Made by a program: the position numbers and the translations under genes
Shown here: piece by piece, positions 24,701-36,700 of the stretch
Numbering within the stretch: the stretch's first letter is position 1
Layout of the letters: every line of letters begins with the position of its first letter
From: Dipteris shenzhenensis
Lineage: Eukaryota > Polypodiophyta > Polypodiopsida > Gleicheniales
Assembly (NCBI GenBank): GCA_047967505.1
Contig: CM106541.1
Length of the DNA: 64,000 nucleotides
Strand: one strand, 5' to 3'
The notes under the pieces: model-generated
What the model was told of the DNA's origin: nothing
Databases searched by the model: none
Seen by the model: only the letters and a program-made list of their open reading frames with translations

Positions 24701-27700
24701 ACAGCATACAACTCTAATTCATGAGTTGGCCAATTCCTTTGAGAGGGAGAAAGCTTCTTGCTTTCAAAGGCTACTGGCCTTCCCTCTTGAAGGAGAACTG
24801 CTCCTACTGCAATGCCACTTGCATCGGTTTCTGGGAAAAACGGTTTCTGGGGATCAACTATTTTTAACACTGGTCCTGTGACCACAGCTTGTTTTATGGT
24901 GTCAAAACTTTCTTGTTGATTCTATCCCCATATAAAAGGTATTTTATCTAAGGTCAGATCAGTCAATGGTGATACTATTTCGGAATATCCTTTGATATGC
25001 CTTCGATAAAATTGGACAAATCCCAAGAATGATCGCAAAGCGGTCAGACTCTGAGGGATTGGCCAAGTTAGTATCGCAGCCACTTTCTTTGGATACATTT
25101 CTACCCCCTCTGGAGTAATTATGAATCCTAAATATTCAAGCCTAACCATACACAATATAGTTTTCTTTTTATTTACATAACCATACATAGTATAGTTTTC
25201 TTTTTATTTACATAAAGACTATCTTTCCTCAAAGTACTAAACATTATTCTTAAGTGTTCCCGATTCTCAGTAATACTTTTACTGAACACTAGAATATTGT
25301 CAATAAAATGTACTACAAACTTTCCGATATACGGACGTAGTAAATCGCTCATAAGCATAACGAATGTAGCTGGAGCATTGGTAAGTCCGAAGGGCATTAC
25401 CAAAAACTCATAATGACCAAACCTGCTTCTGAAAGCGGTTTTATGCACATCCTCGGCTCTAATCCGGATCTGATGGTAGCCACACTTAAGATCTATCTTG
25501 CTGAAAATCACGGCTCCATGTAATGCATCTAGCAAATCATCAATCCGAGCCATCGGATACCTGTGCTTAACAGTGATATTATTCAATGCTCTGTAATCTA
25601 TACAGAGGCGAAACGTATCATTCTTTTTCTTCTTTAATATCACTGGCGAAGCAAAGGGTGAGAAACTTGGTTGAATTTGCCCCAACTTGAGATATTCTTC
25701 CAGTTGTCTACGCACCTCCGTCTCTTCAGTAAAACTCATTCGATAGGGAGGTCTATTTACAGGTTTTGCCCCCGGGATTAGTTCGATCTTATGCCATGGT
25801 AGATGGATAACTGTTCAATGCCTTGTTCAAGGGGAAGTTTTTGAATTTGCATCGGTTTATGCCCCCCAGTCTTCTCGTTATAGAGCTTTGATCTGCGCTG
25901 CCGTGCATACTTATCCATGGCGACAACATGCCTTCATTTGTGGTGACTTTAATAATGCCCCTCAATCGGGTGACAACACCTCAGGCCACACTCATATGTT
26001 GGCTTCTGAAACACATGCATGGTCTGATTTTTTGCCTCAGTTACGCCTGGTTGATCTCTAAAGGAATTACAGCCCATGCTTCCGGGTTATACCTTTCAGC
26101 ATAATGCTCAATCTTCTTATCGGGCACGCTTGGACAGATGGTATCAGATTGATCCACAGCATTGTGATGCCTTTACTTGTCAAATTTGGGTTGATCATGC
26201 TTTCACACATTCGGATCATGCTCCTCTTTGGTTGAGGCTTTCCTTACATGAATTTCCCACTGACAGATTGCCTTGCCAAAGGCTTTTGCTGATTAATAAT
26301 AGTTATCTGGAGCATGCTGACTTTAAAGCCTTGGTCTCTGATGCTATTCAGCCTCTCTCTCGTTAGATACGCATTGGTTTGGATTATGCCTGGCAGGCTT
26401 TTGTTGCTCGGATGCAAGCAGTTATTCGAGATTATGGCAAATCCTATATGCAAGCCACAAGGGAGACTGTAGCACATGCCAAATTTACATGTCAGAGTTT
26501 GACTGAGCTTGCTCATCTTCGCCCTTTGTCTTCAGAGGAAAGCATGCTCTTATGTCAGGCTCAATTCTCTCTTTAATCTAATGATCGCAGAAAGCTTGCT
26601 AAATGGGAAACTCGATCCAGACGACGGGCATTTTTGGATAAAGGCTGCTCTTCCAAGCAATTTTTTAAGAGTTTACACTACAAAAGACAGGCTGCCAATA
26701 TCTGCCGGATCCGGATGCTTGATGGTTCTTGGTCAACATCTCGTTGAGAGCTTGCTGATTTATGTGTGCAGCACTTCTCCACTCATTTTGGGCATCTGGA
26801 TACTCTTTCTCCTCGGGCCGTGTCTGCACGTCAGCTTCTTTTGCAGCATGTTCATCCAATTTTGTCTGATGCTCAGGCTTTAGAACTTGAACATCCCTTC
26901 ACTGAAAGGGAATTGTCATGCACTGAGATCGTGTGGCAGATGGAAATCTCCAGGATGGGATGGTCTCACTGTTGAATTTTTTCTTGCATTCTGGGATCTT
27001 CTTAAATTCACCTTGCTGCAAATGGTAAATACAGCATGGCAAAATCAGCAGATGCCTTTGTCATGGAAAAAGGGTCTTCTCAAGCTGATTCCAAAAAAGC
27101 AGCTATGTGATTCACTGGGTGATTGGAGGCCAATCACACTCATGCCAATCATTTACAAGATCATTGCCAAAATGGTGGTTGATCGGATTAAAGGTTATTT
27201 GCATGATGGGTTACATCCCTCCCAATATGGCTTTGTTTCACGTCGCCATATCACAGATAACATTGCCAATGCTTATATTGGGATTGAATATGCCTAATAC
27301 ACGCAGCAGGATGTTCTACTCTTGCATGTAGATATTGCAAAAGCCTTTGACACAGTTCAATGGGATTTCATCTCGCAAACTATGCGAGCTTTGGGGTTTG
27401 GACAAAAAATGCAGCAGGTAGTTTACTGGCTTTACAGAGATAGCAATGCGGCTTGCATTATCTCTGGGGATATCTCTGATGAGTGTTCGGTCCGCAAGGG
27501 ATGCCCTCTCAGTGCTTTATTGTATGCCATTGCTACTCATCCTATGCTGCAATATATTGATCATCTTGTGGCTACAGGATCACTTCATGGCTTGGAATTG
27601 GATGCTAATCGCAGCATGGTTGCTCAAGCTTATGCTGATGATTCTTTCTTTACCCCGAAGAATACGCCCCATGATCTTGGTGCCTTGATGCAGGTCGTCT

Positions 27701-30700
27701 CTATTTATGGTTTAGTAGCTGGTCTTCATGTTAATTTTCAGAAGTCTAAGCTGCTCCCTTTGCATTCCAAAGACTGGCATAGTCTATTATGGCCCGGGGA
27801 TATCATTCCACCCACTCAGTTTGTTCGTCATCTTGGTTACCCTTTGGGGTGGGAACTCACTCGCCGACAACAAACTGATTGGGTTTTGGCTAAGCTTTGG
27901 AGCGGCTGCTCCAACCACTTGTGCTGCATTTGTACCTCTACTCCTGGCACCAGCTGTAGGAGTGACAGGTGTAGTCGTTGTATCTGGTCTTGCTTCATCT
28001 CCATTGACATAATCCCAAAGATGTCTGCCAACCAAGATATTGCGAACCATGAAACTCCACAAGGAGTAGTTGGTGCCGTCCAACTTATCCTCCTGTGTGA
28101 GAACCCCGAACACCTCATTTGAGTTGTTCTGAGCCATTTTTACTAGATAATCTCAAAAAATATAGGAGACCGACCAAGTGAAATCCTGTGACAAGAAAAA
28201 TCTACAAAGAAAAATATGCCCACAGTGACAAATACTGTGACAGCCTGTCAAAGGCTTAGAATGCACTTCAATTATCCTGCAAATGCTCTCCAATGTCTGC
28301 AATGCCACTCGAAATGAGTCCAAAATTGCCTGCAACAGTCCCAAAATGCTTGTACACTGCCAAATTGCATCAGAATGCCAAAAACCCCAATTTCTTTAAG
28401 GAAATTGCATCCAAAAGAGGGCAAATTGCCTGAAATCCCCAAAAATGCAAGAAATTGCTGTGTAAAGCAAAAAGCCCCAATTTTTTGCAAGAAATTGCAA
28501 CTCAAAAAGGGGCAAATTTCGCAATTTATCTGCGAAAGGAGTAAATTCTACTGCCAATGTGTTCAAATGAAAATTCCCAAGTGTTCAAATGTGACTCAAA
28601 CTAAGTCCAAAAAACCTTCAATGCTCCCAAATTGCTCTTCTTTGCAATGTCTGCCCAAAAATTGTACAAGAGCACTGCAAAACATACAATGTGTTTGCAA
28701 AGATCTCAAAAGCCCCATTTTCTTTGCAAAGAGAAGAACTTGTAAAGCAAAAATCTACAAAGTAATCGTGCAAGAAAATCCTTCAAGGGAAATGTGCATA
28801 AATTGCGGACGCCAATGAAAGGCACAAGGGCCTTTAAAATGTATGAAAGGTACAAGGGCCTGCAAAGTGTACGGATTTGCAGCAACTATACGGATGGTGT
28901 AGTCGACGGTACGGATGCTTGACGCAGCTTGTACGGACAAAATGGCAACCTGTATGGACGACTGAGGACTGCTGATGCACAACTGTACGGACGACTGACA
29001 GTTCGTATGATTGTACGGTAGATACGTAGGGCATAGATACCTGTACGGAGCAGGTGGTACGGCACAGATACCTGTACGGACAGCAGAAGCAGGTAGTACA
29101 GGCTGTTGCTGTTGTATGGAGGTACGGATGGGACAGGTACAGAATAGTACGGAAGGCTAAATATCTGAATCATAGAGTCTTTGGGATAAGGGCTTTCTCT
29201 GATTTTTTGGGTCTTTGGACGGGGAACGGGGTGTCCTAACGGGGTGACTCCTCCCCCCCCCCCCGGGGGCGAATAGACCCTTAAAACCCTTAAACCGTGG
29301 GAAAAAGAGACCCCCTCCCGTTCTTCCCAACGGAAAGTCGGATTGGAACAAGACTTTAAGGGGGTGATCCACCCATCAAGTACCTCCTATAACGGTATCT
29401 AGAGCTCCAATCCACTCAAAATAAGTAGCCCAAACGGAGTGCACCAGTTTACAGCAGAAATACAAGAAGAAAAGCTTAAAAGAGGAGGAAGAAGAGGTCA
29501 TTTCAATTGTTTTCTCGACACAAATGAAGCGGGAGTCGGATAAGTACCACCAACTCTACAACACTTGACTTTTGCTGTAAAATAAACCCTTTCCTAAATT
29601 ACAGCAAGTCATTTTCTCTCTTGTATTACTAAAAGGAAAGAATGGAAGGGGAAGGGATATTTAATAATGAACTTGTCCTTTTTCCTCCACCAGGAGATAG
29701 GGAGAGATCACCATGACGTCCTCCTGAAGAGGATGATGTAGATGAGAGTTTTACACATATTGAGTATGATAACCAACGTATAGAATTACCTTCATCTCTC
29801 TTGCAAGAATCTCTTGATAGGGAGTTTCCCTTCAGAAATGAAGGGAGAAACGAGTTCATCCAAGAGCAAGGCGTTGAGTTTACGCTTTTAACTCAAAATC
29901 CCGTAAACATGGATTATAATCCTAGTGCAAGAGGGAGAGAGGAGTCTCCCGTTGATAGGTTGGTTTCTTAGCTTAGCCATATGATTGAACAATCCATTAG
30001 GACAAAATTAGGAACTAAGAGAGTGCTGAATTTTGGGGATGACGATTTAAGTATACCCTCAAAGAGAGCTAAATTCCAACCCCGAGAGAGAATAAGAGTT
30101 CCCAAAGTATGATGGAGCAAGAGAGGCGGATAAAATCCTTAATTGGATTTGCCATTTTGAGCTATATTTTGCCCATCAAGATAAGACCGATCACGAGAAG
30201 CTTGCTCTTGCCACACTACATCCTACATAAGGATGCTTTGATGTGGTGGTCCTTATTACAAACGGGAAAAGAGCCTATTCTTCAATGGTCCAAATTTGTA
30301 GAGCAGCTTAAGGCCACTTTCATGCCTCCGAGGCATGAAGAAGAATTGACCTTCCGCTGGGAAAGATTCAGGCAATTCGAAAACAAGAGTAACGCTGAAT
30401 TTACAGCTAGGTTGTGGAAACTGTCTTTAGAGTTACTCGAGAAGAGCGAGGATGATAGAAGGAAGAAGTATTTAGCAACCCTAACCCTGAAAGTGAGGTA
30501 TGAGGTTGAAATGTTCAAACCAACTACCTTGAAAGACCTCATTAAATTGGCTGAGATTGCTAAGAGGAAGTTGAATCCTCGTAAACCCTTCAACAAAGGA
30601 AAGAAGAAAGCTATTGTACAAAATGTTAACAGCCAATCACGTCCTGGATGGACACCATTTCCTTCCATGACTGACGATGAGAAGAAAAAGATAATTAAGG

Positions 30701-33700
30701 AGGGTAAATGTTTCGGATGTAAGAAACATAAGCCAGGGCATCCATGGCATAAATGTCCTACTCTATTAGCCAAAATTGTCAAAACCATTTCTGTAAAAGG
30801 AAAAGGCAAAGCATCCAAGCAAGAAGGTGAGGCTTCTACCCCCTCATCCCAAGACTCTACGGTGAACATAGAACCAAGAATAAATGCTATCCATTCAGCC
30901 AACACTGGTGTATGAATGTGTAAATTGAATAGAGAGTAGGCATATTCATTGTAGAGTATGGACAGAAGAATAAATATTTTTTCTCCTCCATGTAGAGCAT
31001 CTTATAGGATGAATAGGGCTGAAATAGAAGAGTTAAAAAGAAAAAGAGATTGAAGGTCTGTAGTTTCTATAGACTAAGTAGTTCTCCATCGCAATATCAT
31101 CTATAGCCAAGGTCTAGCTAGTGCAATAACATATTTGGGTGAGAGAACATCTTTTGAATACTGACCAGTTTGTTGAGAATATGTTTCAGCTTATTGAGCA
31201 GGTTACTATAAAGAGATTTCAGCAGCTTGGTATTCAAAAGAGAGTTCTGAGTACGAAGAGATATTGAAGGGGCACTGCAGTGGTACTTCTGCATTTTGAA
31301 TATTCAGCATCAAGAGGAATCAGAACTTGAAGATTGGATCTAAGTTCTGATTTAGAAGAGATAGTGTGCTACCAAGAGAAGATTATTTGCAAATTATGAA
31401 GAGGAGATGCAAATGCAAAAGTAAAAGAGAAGCGTACGCAAGGGAAAGAGACAAGAGAGGATCCAGAAGAGGACTTCTTCCCATTCAAGCAGGAGGGAGT
31501 GTCATGACAAGAGAAATCACTAATCTGTGATTAGTAGACATTAAAACATTATTATACATTATACGCCAATGGTGTAACATGTATATCTATTTATGATGGA
31601 CATCGACCGATTTGTTATGGCGGTGGATCATTTGAGCAGATAGGACTAGTCGAGCTGGAGCCACCGCTTCAGACGGCACATGTGATACTTATTCTATTAA
31701 TAAAAATGTGCACACACGTGTCTAGGTCCTAGGGGCAATCGGAAGGGAAGGGTGCATTAAGATGCATTGAATGGTAGATGCATGGGTCATAGGCTAAGGG
31801 TAGGTGTAAATGGGAAGATGGAACTTGAGAGATCTCAAGGGACGTTAATGAAAGGGTATCACCCTTTCATTGTGAACCTCACATAGCATTCTTCATTCAC
31901 TTCGCATTCATCCGCCATCTCACACACACCTTGCATGTAGGTCGAAAATAGAAACAAGTACTCTGACGAGGGCGCTCTTTCCCATTGGAGGGCCAATCGG
32001 CATTCAAATTCTGCATGCATTGCACACATTTGCATTCTTGAGAAGGTTGGTTCTTCACATGTTCAGAGTGACCCCTCGTCTCGGACGGTCTCCTCTAAGG
32101 AAAGCTGTGATAGGGAGGACCTCAATCGAGTGTGCTCTGTCGCTCTCCGTGTCGCGGGTGGCCTTTGCGTCTCTCTCTCTCTCTCTCTCTCTCTAATTCA
32201 GATTGCCTGCATATTGGCTAGTTCCTCTTCCACCCGTTGTCCTGGAGCTGACTTAAATGCATAAAAATCTGTGATATGTTGCTGTGCCTAGTCAGCTTGT
32301 GTATCTTGTGGTTTAGTCGCCTCCTGCTGCTCTCTGATCTGTCGTAGTAGAGTCTCCCTTGTCGGCGCATCTCAAGCAAATAGAGCCCAATGCAGACCTG
32401 GTTATGGAAGTGGATCAGTCGTGATAGTGGACCCCATACTAGTAGAGGCAGTGGTATCGTCCCTTGATCTCATAGTAGGCTGGGAAGGCACAAAGAAAAT
32501 GCTCCTCTGTCTCAATCACTCCTAGTGTGCATTGCATTCAAATCCGCTGCTCTCCCTGTCTCAATCCTCAGCTGATGGGATGGAACCCGCATCTGTCCAA
32601 TGGCGATCCTCAATGAATGCGAGACTTCTCTGTCCTCGAGATATTGGGGGTTTGATGATGAATCCCTCTTGTGATACTCCTAGGAAGTGGTCGCGATAGA
32701 ATTGGGTCATGGTAGGGGAACTCTTGATCTTCCCCCAAGTCCGAAACATGTGGAGTTGGAGGAGATCTAACCTTATGATATGGTTAATCTCATCTTGTGG
32801 GATCGACTCATGATGTGCATCCATTTAACTGAAAGGGGGGAGGCTTGTCCATATGAATCCCGTGCTTGGCAAACCATGTGGATATACGTGCATACCATGT
32901 GTTTGCTCCGCTCTCTGCTAGTCGTCTGGATGACTCCAGGGCCAGCCTCAATAGTCTTCATGGAGGTAAGTCCCAGACTCTATGAATGCCAGGAAGATGG
33001 CATCAACCTGCAATTGTGTCATGGCGAACTCTGCTCGTACTATCTCATGTGGAAGTGAGGACTTACTCCGAATCATCCTAGGCCCCAAGCTGCTCAAATG
33101 TCCTCCACTCTGCCATTTGAAATCAACCCTTAAGATACTTGAAAAATACTTTAGCAATAAAATCGCTGCTATTATGACACTTTTGAGCAGTTTGCAACTC
33201 TTCTAAACCAAATCGCAGTAGTGCTGGGCTGCTTGACATCAATTTGCAGCAGGTCTAGGCACTCCAGAATCAATTCGCAGAAGCTCTGGGTGCTCTGGAG
33301 TCAATTCGCAGCAAGTATAGGTGGCGGAAACAGGAATCGCAGCAGGTTCTCTCTCTCTGGCCACTCACACGTGCAGATGATACAAGATCTTGGAGCTAGA
33401 GTAAATCACAATTCAACCTGGAGGAGAGAGAGTTGATTCACAGCAATAGATAGAACTCTAGGAGTGGGGGAGAGAAGACAAAACACCACACTAGGGCCCA
33501 TAAATAAGGGTTGGACCCCCCCAAAGGTCTTTATTGCAATGGAATAATCTGGCTCTTGTGAGAGCATGGACCTGAGTACAACTCTGAATACATCTGGGAG
33601 GCCTGGGGCCCTTTCTTTTATAGACTTGGCCTAGCAAAAAGCTAGGGCCTGCTTTATAAAAGCTACTTTTACATAAAAGCCAAGCTTTTAGGCTTTTCTT

Positions 33701-36700
33701 CCTAAATTGGATGCTTTAGGCACCTTTTTAGTTTTGTGGGCCTCTATTTAAAGAGGCGCCCCCTTGTCCTTGCTTTAGAGCCCTGCTTTTTGTGCTTTTC
33801 TTCCCATTCTTGAGTCCTTTGAGCACTCTCTTGGGTTCTACATATTGCACAAACAAATTCCAACACTTTAACCCATTAGAGGCTAGCAAAATGCATGCAT
33901 TCCTACGTGTTGGAGTAGTCCTAGTCCCTTGTGGGCGTCCCTACAGCTCTCTCTTACCAATGCAAAGCAAAAGTAAAACAATAAAACTTATTCTTAGTTA
34001 ACCAAAGTCAATATTCGTTGACTGAAGTCAATTTCTAATAAAGATTATGTTTTATTTCTTGAGAGAAGTACCAAATGGTGAAATCCCCTCGGCTTCTAAT
34101 CAGTTGCCCTCAACTGTAAAGCATATTGATATACAACTGCAAAACTTGAGGATATTCTGAAAAGAAGTTCTCATCTACCCACTTGGCATCAAGTGCCGAA
34201 TAGTTCTTAAACTTGACAAGGTGTCTGCGGATGACCTTGCCTTTAGGCCCTTTCTCTTTTGTGTTGTATACAATTTGTTCTGGTTGGAGAATCTTTTCCA
34301 TCTCTTGTACCTCTAGTGGCTCTTCTTGTACTAGTTTTGTGGGCTCTGGTCCTTGGTACTTCTTGAGAAGACTCACATGAAAAGCATTGTGAATTTTTCA
34401 AGTCTCGGGTAATTCTAGTCTATACGCAACTTCATTTATGGGCATAGTAACCTGAAAAGGCCCATAATATCTAGGAGATAGCTTTGGATGTACTTTTTCC
34501 TTCCCTTTCATCTTTCTTAAACATGCTTTTTCAAACTTGAGTAACACCCAGTCTCCTTCTTGGAGATTCATATCTCTCCTATGCTTATCTGCAGCCTTCT
34601 TTTGCTTTTGTTGAAATCTTTCAATTGCTATTCGAACGTGGGAAAAGGTTGTGTCCAAGTCTCGAACATACTGATCAACTGCAAATATCTCGTCCTTTCT
34701 TCTGAGGATAGGTGGCAAAATCACCTTTCCATAAATGACTTCGAATGGGGCTTTTCTTGTGGAGCTGTGTACAGTATTATTGTATGCAAATTCCACAAGA
34801 GGAAGATACCTTTCCCATTCGGCTTTCTGTTCGGACACATAACACTTTAGAAGATTTAATATGGTAGAATTGGCATTTTCACTTTGTCCGTCCGTTTGAG
34901 GGTGAAAAGAAGATGAGAAATCCAACTTCATACCCATGTTATCAAACAATGCTCGCCAGAATAAACCTAGGATCTCGATCACTAACAATAAACTTAGGCT
35001 CTCTTTGAAGAGAATCTAGAAAACAATCTTTGAAAGAGTTAAGAAACTGCAAATTTTCTTTCTCGACAAGATTCAATTCCATTGGGGATTCACCCTCTCT
35101 CTCTCGTACAAAAACAAAGTACGCAGAAATAGCTGATTTTATTGACTTGGCAATAGAAACATTAGATACAACTGGGATTCTCTCGCCTCTTCCTTTGGCC
35201 AAAATTTTATGTTCTTTGTTTCTGTGCATGAAATTGAGTGTTCTTGCCTTGGTATCCAAATTTACTTCCTTTCTGTGGAACCATGGCATACCCAGAATGA
35301 CATCATGATGTTTGAGGGGTGAAACATAGAACTGCTCATGGCCCACATAGTCTTGAATATGAATTCTGAATTTCCCAATCAATGGAGTAACTTTGACTAG
35401 TTTCCCTTCAAAAACATGTTCTGCATGTAGAGTTGGTCCCAACTCTTCAATCTTGATTTCTAGCCTCAACGCTAGGTCTTCTGAGATGAAATTATATGTT
35501 GCTCTTGGATCGAATAAGATCAAAGCATTCCGGTCTCTTACTTTACCCCATGAGAGGCAAAGTTCTCGAGCTTCTGGATCAGTAGCTCTTCCCAACATAT
35601 GAGGGATTCCTCCCGCCAAAGGCTTTGACGGTTCTTTTGGCGTTTTTTGCTCCCTTAGACCCGGAGGCTTTTCGGGGCATTGGACAGCTGAATGCCCTTC
35701 TTTATGGAAACACTTTCCCTCCTTTCGAAAGGCCTCTTTTTGCTCTAGTGAAAACTTTGGCTTCCCTTTGTAGGGCTTCAATGGACCCCTTGGCTTCTGA
35801 AACTGGAGTTGTCTTTGTCCTTGAACTGCCAGGACCATGTTCCTTTTGAAGGTGTCTCCATCTTTACCTTTTGAGGCAACCATTGCCAATAGCAAATCTT
35901 TCTTCACTTCCTCAACCACTAAGGCTGAGTGCATCAAATCTCGTAGCTTTGTCTTGCATTCAATCTCACGTGGGTGCAAATACTTGGATGCAGACCAGCC
36001 CAGTACTTCTGCATCGCTGTCTTCTTTGAAATTTTGTTGAAGGGAGTAGTAATCTGGAGGTATGCTGAAAAGAACTTCTGCTTGTAAGTCTCGACCGTAT
36101 CCGTAGTTGTCATGGATACTCTCCCCCAAGTTGTATGAACATCATCATAAAAATTCCTTGGCAAAAATTGCTCAAAAAATTGCTTCTTGAAACTCTTCCA
36201 CTTCTTGGGTGCTTGATCTGCAAAGAGCTCCCCACCATGCTTTGGCATTGCTAAAAAAATTGCTTCTTGAAACTCTTTCACTTCTTGGGTGCTTCATTTG
36301 CCACTAAAAGAGGTGCCCCAAATATGTGTAAGGTTGTACTATCTCCACTGGATGACCTCGTGGTGTTGAAGATCATAACCTTGATCTTCACAAGGTTAAT
36401 CGTCAAGTCTCTCTCTCTATAGAACACCTCCAAAGCCTCCAGATGTTTCTGCAATCCCTCTGTTGAGGATGATATGAGAACTATGTCATCTGCGTACAAC
36501 AGTATTGCACCATCAAGTCAGCCAGAAGTGAACCCTCTCCTCCTAGATAGTCTCCAAAGGATGTAATCTCATCAATATAGAGTCCGAGAAGAGTCGGAGA
36601 GAGGGGGCAGCCTTGCTTCACTCCGATAGTGCTCCCAACGACCTCTTGGAGCACGTACTCTCCCTCTCACGGACTCATATAGGATCATCACCCCCCCAGA

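Larger units (their letters stand above)
22746..25794 (-). mobile_element. Ty3/gypsy chromovirus fragment (minus strand), 3' LTR plus partial pol
   Basis: The 3' LTR (22746-23204) starts TGTTACGCTCTAGCCGAGG on the minus strand, the same as the intact element at 38990-45468 but more diverged. Pol follows from chromodomain back to the start of RT, then stops at 25794 where LINE ORF2 begins. Gag, protease and 5' LTR are missing. It belongs to the same family as the intact element, in opposite orientation, within the same intron. Confidence 0.85.
21170..27897 (+). mobile_element. L1-like LINE split by a gypsy fragment
   Basis: A 5' region with tandem repeats (21180-21575), ORF1 (21635-22738) and ORF2 (25795-27897) follow in order, with gypsy sequence at 22746-25794 between them. 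Part of ORF2's N-terminus was lost at the right gypsy junction. The 3' end is cut near 27897 by a minus-strand copia fragment. That ORF1 and ORF2 belong to one insertion is inferred from order and orientation. Confidence 0.7.

Noticed and set aside
30282-30905. 207-codon minus-strand frame
   Set aside because: It is the antisense shadow of the gypsy gag on the plus strand.
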